Below the pieces are notes generated by a model. The model was not told where the DNA came from. It was given only the letters and a program-made list of their open reading frames with translations, and did no database searches. Shown in pieces: positions 1 to 5,018 of a DNA stretch of 7,720 nucleotides (position 1 is the first letter of the stretch; every line of letters starts with the position of its first letter). The DNA is from Methanobacteriota archaeon (GTDB lineage Archaea > Thermoplasmatota > Thermoplasmata > RBG-16-68-12), in contig VBMR01000062.1 in NCBI GenBank assembly GCA_005878325.1, positions 1 through 7,720 of the forward strand, given 5' to 3'. The position numbers were made by a program, and so were the translations under genes.

Positions 1-1
1 G

Positions 2-1084
2 CGCCTGGGGAAGGACACGATGCAACAATTCCTGCGGGTGCCTCCCATGCCCGTCCGGGACTTCCTGAACGAGTGGTTCGAGACGGACCTCCTGAAGGCG
101 TCCCTCGCGGTCGACGCCCTCCTCGGGACGTTCCAGGGACCGTGGTCCCCGGGCACGGCCTTCGGCCTGATCCATCATTCCCTCGCCCAGGCCCAGGGGC
201 CCGGTTGGGCGTTCGTCCGCGGTGGCATGGGGACCTTGGCGGGCATCCTCGCCCAGGCCGCGATAGATGTCGGCGCCACGATCCGCACGGACGCAGAGGT
301 CGGCCGGATCGTGACCGCGAGCGGCCGGGTCACGGGAGTCGAACTCACGACCGGGGAGCTAATCGGATCCCGCGCGGTCGCCTCGAACGCGGATCCGAAG
401 CGGACGTTCCTGCATCTCGTCGACCCGAAGGAATTGAGCCCGGAATTCGTCCTGCGGGTGCGGAACATCGAGATGAACGGGATCGTCGCCAAGGTGAACC
501 TCGCCCTGGGCGGACCGCTCCCCGTCCCGGCCGTCGCCAACGGGCCGGCACCTCACCTCCGGATCGCGCCGTCCCTGGAGTACATCGAGAAGGCGTACGA
601 CGATGCGAAGTACGGCGCCGTCTCGAGGGCCCCGATCGCGGACATCTTCATCCCGACCGCCGCGGACCCGAGTCTCGCGCCCCCGGGCATGCACATCTTG
701 TCCGTCACGGTCCAGTATGCGCCCTATTCCCTGCGGGATCGAGATTGGACGAAGGAGCGGGACTCGCTCGCGGAGCGGGTCATCGGGCTCCTGGAGGAGT
801 ACATGCCCGGCCTGCGGTCCCGAATCCTCGGGAAGACCGTCCTCACCCCGCGGGACATCGAGGAGCGGTTCGGGATGACGGAGGGCCACATCTACCACGG
901 GGAGATGACGCTGGACCAGACTCTCGTCCTGCGTCCCGTCGCGGGCTGGGCCCAGTATCGGACCCCCATCGAGGGCCTCTACCTCTGCGGCGCCGGGGCC
1001 CATCCGGGCGGCGGAGTCACCGGGGCCCCGGGCTACAACGCCGCTCGGCAGATCCTCGCAGATTGGGCTCGCCTGGCGTCGTGA
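2..1084 (+). CDS. NAD(P)/FAD-dependent oxidoreductase, PYROXD2/phytoene desaturase-like (5' partial)
   Basis: C-terminal 360 residues of a flavin amine-oxidase/phytoene-desaturase-like oxidoreductase (COG1233 type). The frame is open from base 2, so the gene enters from the left and the ATG at 20 is internal. Proteins of this family are usually about 500-530 residues, so the N-terminal Rossmann dinucleotide-binding motif (GxGxxG) is probably outside the window. Seen here are the family blocks WFETDLLKA, GPWSPGTAFGLIHH, FVRGGMGTLAGILAQAA, a VxGVELTTGE strand and the SNADPKRTFLHL segment. Near the end (974-1048) is the C-terminal FAD-binding signature LYLCGAGAHPGGGVTGAPGY followed by NAAR. These blocks match PYROXD2-like proteins better than true carotenoid desaturases. 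The substrate cannot be told from sequence, and no carotenoid or isoprenoid genes are adjacent. The enzyme is expected to be cytosolic or membrane-associated. The next gene begins 79 nt downstream and has its own candidate promoter. Confidence 0.9.
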   Translation, partial: RLGKDTMQQFLRVPPMPVRDFLNEWFETDLLKASLAVDALLGTFQGPWSPGTAFGLIHHSLAQAQGPGWAFVRGGMGTLAGILAQAAIDVGATIRTDAEVGRIVTASGRVTGVELTTGELIGSRAVASNADPKRTFLHLVDPKELSPEFVLRVRNIEMNGIVAKVNLALGGPLPVPAVANGPAPHLRIAPSLEYIEKAYDDAKYGAVSRAPIADIFIPTAADPSLAPPGMHILSVTVQYAPYSLRDRDWTKERDSLAERVIGLLEEYMPGLRSRILGKTVLTPRDIEERFGMTEGHIYHGEMTLDQTLVLRPVAGWAQYRTPIEGLYLCGAGAHPGGGVTGAPGYNAARQILADWARLAS

Positions 1085-1130
1085 TCCTCGATGACTCGGT
1101 CCGATGTTCCCGCAGCGAGCTCCAGAATCC

Positions 1131-1138
1131 TTCATATC
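1131..1138 (+). promoter_or_regulatory. TATA-like box for the peroxiredoxin gene
   Basis: The AT-rich octamer TTCATATC stands out in GC-rich sequence, and its centre is about 30 nt upstream of the ATG at 1164. This spacing fits an archaeal TATA box driving a leaderless or nearly leaderless transcript. It also favours 1164 over the upstream ATG at 1104, because the box would lie inside the coding region of the longer form. No clear BRE is visible. The call is inferred from spacing and base composition only. Confidence 0.4.
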
Positions 1139-1163
1139 CCTCGGACGATTCATCGGGCGTCCG

Positions 1164-1625
1164 ATGGCCGACCTCTTGGCGCCCGGCACCGACGCGCCGG
1201 ACTTCGAGGGGACGAACCAGGATGGCGTTCCCGTGCGGTTGCGGGATCTCCGTGGGAAGAGCGTCGTGCTGTACTTCTATCCGTATGACGACACGTTCGG
1301 ATGCACGAGGGAGGCTTGCGCCTTCCGCGATGACCTCGAGGCCTTCCGCGAGGTCGGCGCGGTCGTCCTCGGCGTGAGCTCGCAGGACGAAGCGTCCCAT
1401 CGGAAGTTTCGGGAGAAGCACCGCCTGCGGTTCGACCTCATCGCGGATCCCGCGCGGAGGATCGCGACCGCCTACCGAGCCGTCGCCATCCACGGCCTCG
1501 TCAAGCGAGTCACATATGTGGTCGGGCCCGACGGCGGCATCCTCGCCGCCTACCGACGATTCGACCCAAAGTCTCACAGCAAGGAAGCCCTCCGGATCCT
1601 CATGAGGGCTCGGGGGATGCGATGA
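1164..1625 (+). CDS. bcp: Peroxiredoxin, Bcp/PrxQ type (AhpC/TSA family)
   Basis: A 153-residue thiol peroxidase that reduces hydrogen peroxide and organic hydroperoxides in the cytosol, normally recycled by thioredoxin. The chain opens with the typical MADLLAPGTDAPDFEG start, followed by a thioredoxin-fold strand and the active-site segment YFYPYDDTFGCTREACAFRD. Cys47 is the expected peroxidatic cysteine and Cys52 the resolving cysteine, the CxxxxC spacing of atypical 2-Cys Bcp/PrxQ enzymes. The usual TPGC is TFGC here. Other family blocks are VVLGVSSQDEASHRKFREKH, the FDLIADP segment and TYVVGPDGGI. An in-frame ATG at 1104 would add 20 residues (with no homology-like features), but length, the family N-terminus and the TATA-like box at 1131 favour 1164. 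The stop overlaps the next start as ATGA, so the two genes are probably co-transcribed and translationally coupled. Confidence 0.93.
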   Translation: MADLLAPGTDAPDFEGTNQDGVPVRLRDLRGKSVVLYFYPYDDTFGCTREACAFRDDLEAFREVGAVVLGVSSQDEASHRKFREKHRLRFDLIADPARRIATAYRAVAIHGLVKRVTYVVGPDGGILAAYRRFDPKSHSKEALRILMRARGMR

Positions 1626-2155
1626 CGCGGACCAAGGCGAAGCTTCCCGATGTGCGGATCCCGAAGATCATCCGCCTCCGGTACGAACGGTTCCTGGACC
1701 ACTTCAAGGGCTTCGAGGACGTGGACGCGGTCCGCGCGATCTTCGGGTCGAAGACGAAGGCGGTCCTGCGGTCCCTCAAGGTCGAGTTCTTCTCCTCGAA
1801 GTGGGGATACATGGGAGTGAGCGACGAGGACGGCCACCTCGTCGTGTCGACGCACTACCTGCGGACGGGGAATCGACGGGACATCTATCTCGATGTCGTC
1901 CACGAGCTCGTCCACGTGCGGCAATTCTGCGAGGGGAAGGAGCTGTTCCCGGAAGGCTTCAACTACCCAGAGGCGCCGACGGAAATCGAGGCATACCGCG
2001 CGTGCATCGCAGAGGGCCGTCGGCTTGGCATGACGGACCGGGAGCTGTTCCAGTACCTGAAGGTCGAGTGGATGGACGACGCGGACCTGAGGAAGATGGC
2101 CCGGAACGTTGGAGTGAAGGCCCCGCAGAAGCCCCGCGGCCGAAGGAAACGCTAG
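1622..2155 (+). CDS. Putative HExxH zinc metallopeptidase (minigluzincin-like), unknown substrate
   Basis: A 177-residue soluble protein. Its centre carries YLDVVHELVHVRQFCEGK, a consensus HExxH zinc-peptidase helix: His94 and His98 would bind zinc and Glu95 would be the general base. About 25 residues later, PTEIEAYRACIAEG supplies an acidic residue (Glu121 or Glu123) placed like the third ligand of gluzincins of the ImmA/IrrE, SprT or DUF4157 kind. Before the motif, the segment around residues 53-80 (VEFFSSKWGYMGVS and VVSTHYL) looks like the beta-sheet that precedes the active-site helix in such proteins. The C-terminus is a basic tail (KAPQKPRGRRKR) that could bind nucleic acid. No signal peptide or membrane helix is visible, so it is probably cytosolic. 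The ATG overlaps the peroxiredoxin stop, with GGGGG at 1612-1616 as a ribosome-binding site. I cannot name a family with certainty, and proteolytic activity is inferred from the motif alone. Confidence 0.82.
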   Translation: MTRTKAKLPDVRIPKIIRLRYERFLDHFKGFEDVDAVRAIFGSKTKAVLRSLKVEFFSSKWGYMGVSDEDGHLVVSTHYLRTGNRRDIYLDVVHELVHVRQFCEGKELFPEGFNYPEAPTEIEAYRACIAEGRRLGMTDRELFQYLKVEWMDDADLRKMARNVGVKAPQKPRGRRKR

Positions 2156-2170
2156 CCTCTCAGAACAACT

Positions 2171-2198
2171 GATGCCTGTCGGCATCCGCCTGAAAGGC
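2171..2198 (+). terminator. Two small tandem hairpins after the metallopeptidase gene
   Basis: GATGCC (2171-2176) and GGCATC (2181-2186) form a perfect 6-bp stem with a TGTC loop. Immediately after, GCCT (2188-2191) and AGGC (2195-2198) form a 4-bp stem with a GAA loop. They lie 15 nt after the metallopeptidase stop and before the promoter of the next gene, so a transcript-end or processing role is plausible. No T-tract follows directly, which weakens the terminator reading. The second hairpin is short enough to be chance. Confidence 0.3.
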
Positions 2199-2215
2199 TG
2201 ACATGATTCATTGGC

Positions 2216-2224
2216 ATTTATTAA
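2216..2224 (+). promoter_or_regulatory. TATA-like box for the zinc-ribbon membrane protein gene
   Basis: ATTTATTAA is the most TATA-like element in this part of the window. A start site about 25 nt downstream falls near 2245, leaving a short leader before the ATG at 2257. The box lies inside the longer reading frame that would start at 2203, so it supports the later start. Inferred from composition and spacing. Confidence 0.4.
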
Positions 2225-2256
2225 GCTCAGAGACGTTTCGTCCCATTGGGGTCGGC

Positions 2257-2589
2257 ATGGAGAAGAGCATTGGGCTCACCTTCACCATCGTTGGGTTCAC
2301 GGTGACTCTCCTGGGCGCGGCCCTCGCCGCGACCTGCACGCCCACCTCCACGGGGTTCTGTAACCCGACGCCGTTTTCTGGCGTGGGAGTCGCCGCGGCG
2401 TTCATGGGCGGCGCCCTGTTTCTCGTCGGCCTAATCCTGGTCCTCAAGAAGGAAGCCGGGTTCTTCCGTACGGCCTCTCCCGGGCCACCGGGCGCACCGA
2501 CGGTCGTCTGCCAGACCTGCGGGAAGCCGCTCGCCTGGATCCCGACCGCGAATCGCTGGTTCTGCTCCAAATGCGATGAGTACCGGTAG
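2257..2589 (+). CDS. Small two-helix membrane protein with C-terminal zinc ribbon
   Basis: A 110-residue protein that I cannot assign to a named family. Residues 5-25 form a hydrophobic helix (IGLTFTIVGFTVTLLGAALA). A short Cys-containing loop follows (Cys27, Cys35), then a second helix around residues 43-63, ending in LKK. After a Pro/Gly linker, the tail holds CQTCGKPLAW and WFCSKCDEYR: Cys85, Cys88, Cys103 and Cys106 form a CxxC-x14-CxxC zinc ribbon. Positive charges (KK, R) after helix 2 suggest that the ribbon is cytoplasmic and both termini are inside, with the Cys27/Cys35 loop outside, where it could form a disulfide. An in-frame ATG at 2203 would add 18 polar residues. It is disfavoured because a TATA-like box lies within that extension and the hydrophobic helix starts cleanly at 2257. 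Similar membrane plus zinc-ribbon hypothetical proteins are common in euryarchaea; their role is unknown. Confidence 0.75.
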   Translation: MEKSIGLTFTIVGFTVTLLGAALAATCTPTSTGFCNPTPFSGVGVAAAFMGGALFLVGLILVLKKEAGFFRTASPGPPGAPTVVCQTCGKPLAWIPTANRWFCSKCDEYR

Positions 2590-2672
2590 CGGCTGGATTC
2601 GCAGGGCAGTTCATCGGAAGCTCGCCGCTCGAGGAGGGCACCACCATGCCTTTCCTGCCACTTCCCGTGCAA

Positions 2673-2694
2673 GTTATAGTTATTTGACTATAAC
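2673..2694. repeat. AT-rich perfect inverted repeat between convergent genes
   Basis: GTTATAGT (2673-2680) and ACTATAAC (2687-2694) are perfect 8-bp arms around the loop TATTTG. The element is strikingly AT-rich in a GC-rich window. It sits 83 nt after the zinc-ribbon stop and 8 nt beyond the DNA polymerase IV stop on the other strand. That position fits a bidirectional transcription terminator or a transcript-end hairpin. A dimeric repressor operator is the alternative, but no gene clearly starts beside it. Confidence 0.5.
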
Positions 2695-2702
2695 ATGGAC
2701 GC

Positions 2703-3779
2703 CTACTCGAACGAGGTCAATTGGGGCTGTCGCGTCTTCGGCCTTTGCAGCTTCGTGACGCGGACCCCGATGAGTCGGAATCGGTGCTTTCCTCCCGCGA
2801 ACTCCTTGCCCAGATCGACACAGACGTCGGCGAGGACCTTCTCGTCGAGCACGTGAGATGAGAGCGTCCGCTCCCGCAGGTGGGTCTGGAATCCCTCGAA
2901 CCGGATCTTGATCCCGACCGTGCGGAACGTGGCGCCTTGCGCCCGGGCCCGAAGGAACACGTTGTGGGCCACATCGCGGATCGTCGACTCGACCCGCGTC
3001 CAGTCCGTCACGTCCTTGTCGAAGGTCCGCTCGACACTGATCGACTTCGGATCGGGCCGCTCTTCGACCGGAAGTTCCTCGATGCCGCGGGCGATCGCCC
3101 AGAGCCAAATCGAGTTCTTGCCCATGAGCTTCTTCAGCTCGGCCCCGGGGAACCGGGCCAACTCACCGATCGTGCGGATTCCGACCCCCTCAAGGAGTTG
3201 GGCGGTCTTCGGCCCCACGCCGCTGATCTTGGTGATGGGCAGGGGCTCGAGGAAAGCGGTCACCTCCTCCGGTCGCACGACCTTGAGCCCGTCGGGCTTC
3301 GCCATGTCGGAGGCGATCTTCGCGACCGACTTGTTCGGACCCGCACCAATCGTGCAGGCGAGGCCCTCCTTCTCCCGCACCGCGGCCTTGACCTTGGCGG
3401 CATAGGCCGCGACCTCATCGAACCCGTGGACCTTGGACGTCACGTCGAGGAAGGCCTCGTCGATGCTCACGTGCTCCAACACGTCCGCGAAGGACCGGAG
3501 GACCTCGATCACGCTCTCGGAGGCCGCCATGTAGAGATCGTAGTTGGGGCGGAGGAAGACGGCCTGCGGTTCCTTGTGCCAGGCCATGCTGATCGGCATC
3601 CCGCTCCGGATCCCGAGCTGTCGGGCCTCGTAGCTGGCCGCCATCACGACCCCGCGGCCCTTGCCTCCCTTCGGATCTGCGCCCACGATGACCGGCCTGC
3701 CGGCCAGCGCAGGATTCTCCCGCCTCTCCACGCTAACATAGAAGGCGTCCATGTCCACGTGGAAGATAGTCCGGGCCAC
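2703..3779 (-). CDS. dinB: DNA polymerase IV, archaeal Dpo4/DinB type
   Basis: A 358-residue Y-family translesion polymerase that copies past damaged template bases. The N-terminal block FHVDMDAFYVSVE holds the first metal ligand Asp9 and the likely steric-gate Tyr14, which excludes ribonucleotides. SIDEAFLDVT holds catalytic Asp107 and Glu108. The fingers/palm blocks GVVMAASYEARQLGIRSGMP and GPNKSVAKIASDMAKPDGL follow family consensus, the thumb has a helix-hairpin-helix (GVGPKTAQLLEGVG, about 187-200), and the little-finger domain fills the rest. The protein ends in QPQLTSFE, a PCNA-interacting QxxLxxF motif (Gln351, Leu354, Phe357), as expected for sliding-clamp recruitment. Length matches the roughly 350 residues of the family. 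I chose the GTG at 3779: the frame is open far upstream, to an ATG at 4334, but that extension is low-complexity and crosses the oppositely oriented gene at 4002-4508. No Shine-Dalgarno is evident; a weak AT-rich stretch (TGCTAATC on the minus strand, near 3803-3810) could serve a leaderless transcript. Confidence 0.95.
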   Translation of the reverse strand: MARTIFHVDMDAFYVSVERRENPALAGRPVIVGADPKGGKGRGVVMAASYEARQLGIRSGMPISMAWHKEPQAVFLRPNYDLYMAASESVIEVLRSFADVLEHVSIDEAFLDVTSKVHGFDEVAAYAAKVKAAVREKEGLACTIGAGPNKSVAKIASDMAKPDGLKVVRPEEVTAFLEPLPITKISGVGPKTAQLLEGVGIRTIGELARFPGAELKKLMGKNSIWLWAIARGIEELPVEERPDPKSISVERTFDKDVTDWTRVESTIRDVAHNVFLRARAQGATFRTVGIKIRFEGFQTHLRERTLSSHVLDEKVLADVCVDLGKEFAGGKHRFRLIGVRVTKLQRPKTRQPQLTSFE

Positions 3780-4001
3780 GGACCGAGAAAGGCGCGGTCC
3801 TTGATTAGCATGATTCTCAGGCGGCCGAGATACCTGTTCCTTCCACTTGGGCCGCCATCCGCAAGGCAAGCCTTTCTGAAGACCGCGAAATGTGCTGACT
3901 GTCATCACCCGGCGCCGATCTCCGGACACCAAGGACGAGAAACGAGAAGCATGCGGGTGAGACCTCGCAATTATAGGTCGCGGGAACCTCTCGGTACCAA
4001 G
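3780..4001. other. Divergent intergenic region between DNA polymerase IV and the four-helix membrane protein
   Basis: These 222 bases separate two divergent genes and must hold both promoters. A weak AT-rich box for the polymerase lies near 3803-3810 on the minus strand, and a better TATA-like box for the plus-strand gene is at 3969-3976. GGCGGCC (3820-3826) and GGCCGCC (3850-3856) form a 7-bp inverted repeat around 23 bases. I see no convincing coding region or RNA gene. Confidence 0.6.
3969..3976 (+). promoter_or_regulatory. TATA-like box for the four-helix membrane protein gene
   Basis: AATTATAG is centred about 30 nt before the ATG at 4002, the same distance seen for the peroxiredoxin gene. 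This fits a leaderless archaeal transcript and argues against the in-frame ATG at 3951, which lies upstream of the box. Confidence 0.5.
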
Positions 4002-4508
4002 ATGACATTGGCGAACGGCCGGGCTGGAGTGCGAATTCTCGTGATTGCCGGAACCGGCGGGGTCTGTGCCGAATATGCGTGGATCCGTTACGGCATCCTT
4101 TCGGGTCTCATGGGATCGGCAAGTTGGGATCTGGCACTCGCGGAGATCGCGGTTACGGTTGTCTTTTATGGAATGCTCTTTGGCCTCGCGGCCGCCGTGA
4201 CTTGGTACCCCGCCCTGATGATAGCCCCAATTCGGCGTCGGCCCGAAACCCCTCGGCGGAGATGGATTAGGAGTCATTCGGCCGCGATTTGGATGATTCT
4301 GATCGTCCTTTTGTCGGTCACGTTCGTCCTGCAACAGCTGTACCTGTTCGCGATTGGACTGTTTTCCTCACGGTATGCCGTCTCGTCACTGCTTCACTTG
4401 TACCCAATCCTGGCCCTGTATGTCGCGGCATTCACTTTCGATCGAGAGGCCCGGGCCGCGAACCCATCCTCGATGGGCGATGACGAGTTGGCCGTCCGGA
4501 GTCCATGA
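4002..4508 (+). CDS. Four-helix integral membrane protein, unknown function
   Basis: A 168-residue protein with four hydrophobic stretches at about residues 10-28, 44-74, 94-121 and 127-146. The loop between helices 2 and 3 is strongly basic (RRRPETPRRR), so by the positive-inside rule it is cytoplasmic, placing both termini inside too. The C-terminal tail is acidic and hydrophilic (MGDDELAVRSP). No catalytic or ligand-binding motif is recognisable. The frame is open upstream to 2880, but that part is the complement of DNA polymerase IV and has no independent coding character; starts at 3951 or 4002 are possible, and the TATA-like box at 3969 favours 4002. GC is visibly lower here than in neighbouring genes (35/60 at 4141-4200 and 33/60 at 4321-4380, against 43/60 at 1321-1380), with more A/T-ending codons. 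The gene ends one base before the stop of the convergent VOC gene. Confidence 0.75.
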   Translation: MTLANGRAGVRILVIAGTGGVCAEYAWIRYGILSGLMGSASWDLALAEIAVTVVFYGMLFGLAAAVTWYPALMIAPIRRRPETPRRRWIRSHSAAIWMILIVLLSVTFVLQQLYLFAIGLFSSRYAVSSLLHLYPILALYVAAFTFDREARAANPSSMGDDELAVRSP

Positions 4509-4509
4509 A

Positions 4510-5007
4510 TCACTGCACGCAGAACTCGTTGCCTTCGGGGTCCTGCAGGACGACCCAGTACTCGTCCGGTTCCCCCTCGGACCGCGGGGGCTCGTCCCAC
4601 ACTTTCTGCTTGGTCGCGCCCAGACCCAGAAGCCGGTCGACCTCCTTGTCGACCTGTAATCTCCGTGTCTTCGGCGACGCAGCGTACCCGCCGCTGACGT
4701 TCAGGTCCAAGTGAAGGCGATTCTTCCCCGGCTTCGGCGTGTCCATCTGTTGAAAGAAGATCCGGGGTCCCCGACCCTCCGGATCAACGATCGCGCTCGT
4801 GGAATTCCATTCGTCCTCGGGCACCTTCCACGCCCTCAGGGCGGCCTCCCATGTCGCGAATCCGGCCGGCGGGTCTTGCACCTTGTAATGGAGGGCCTCT
4901 TTCCAGAACAGGGCGAGGCGGTCCGGATCCGCGCAGTCGAACACGACCTGGGTTTTCGTTGCTGCCAAGAAAGCACCAAAGCGCAGAAGCCCGGTTCGCC
5001 TCTTCAT
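4510..5007 (-). CDS. VOC superfamily protein, glyoxalase-like domain
   Basis: A protein of up to 165 residues of the vicinal-oxygen-chelate fold, closest by eye to the Glyoxalase_6 type (PF18029). The N-terminal half has VVFDCADPDRLALFWKEALH, the usual DPxxLAxFW opening; then DPEGRGPRIFFQQMDTPKPG, KNRLHLDLNV, a VDRLLGLGATK helix, and the terminal DPEGNEFCVQ. His in HLDL and Glu in NEF are at positions where VOC enzymes bind metal, but this subfamily is largely uncharacterised and catalysis is not established. The protein is probably cytosolic. The start is uncertain: ATG at 5007 has a possible GAGGCG site upstream but adds a basic, atypical MKRRTGLLRFGAF leader. A TTG at 4968 would begin just before the conserved strand, give 152 residues and leave 50 bp before the divergent gene at 5019. 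With ATG at 5007 only 11 bp separate the two genes. Confidence 0.88.
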   Translation of the reverse strand: MKRRTGLLRFGAFLAATKTQVVFDCADPDRLALFWKEALHYKVQDPPAGFATWEAALRAWKVPEDEWNSTSAIVDPEGRGPRIFFQQMDTPKPGKNRLHLDLNVSGGYAASPKTRRLQVDKEVDRLLGLGATKQKVWDEPPRSEGEPDEYWVVLQDPEGNEFCVQ

Positions 5008-5018
5008 CTTAGCGCCTC

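Noticed and set aside
73..1377. Alternative 434-residue plus-strand frame over the oxidoreductase and peroxiredoxin
   Set aside because: Arg/Pro/Gly-rich out-of-frame translation of two recognisable genes.
3888..3907. CADCH, a heme-binding-like CxxCH motif, in the plus-strand frame
   Set aside because: It stands alone in an intergenic region upstream of the TATA-like box, with no signal peptide, start or cytochrome context, so it is probably chance.
3817..3908. Possible C/D box RNA on the minus strand (GTGATGA near 3902-3908, CTGA at 3817-3820)
   Set aside because: The span of 92 nt is longer than usual for archaeal C/D RNAs, no convincing internal D'/C' boxes are seen, and the ends do not pair.
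2880..4001. Long plus-strand open frame antisense to DNA polymerase IV, continuous with the four-helix membrane gene
   Set aside because: It is the complement of a conserved polymerase in high-GC DNA. The translation is rich in Arg, Gly, Asp and Leu without any domain; only the part after 4002 has independent membrane-protein character.
3780..4334. 185-residue N-terminal extension of DNA polymerase IV
   Set aside because: Dpo4-type enzymes start just before the FHVDMD block. The extension has no recognisable domain and overlaps the plus-strand membrane gene.
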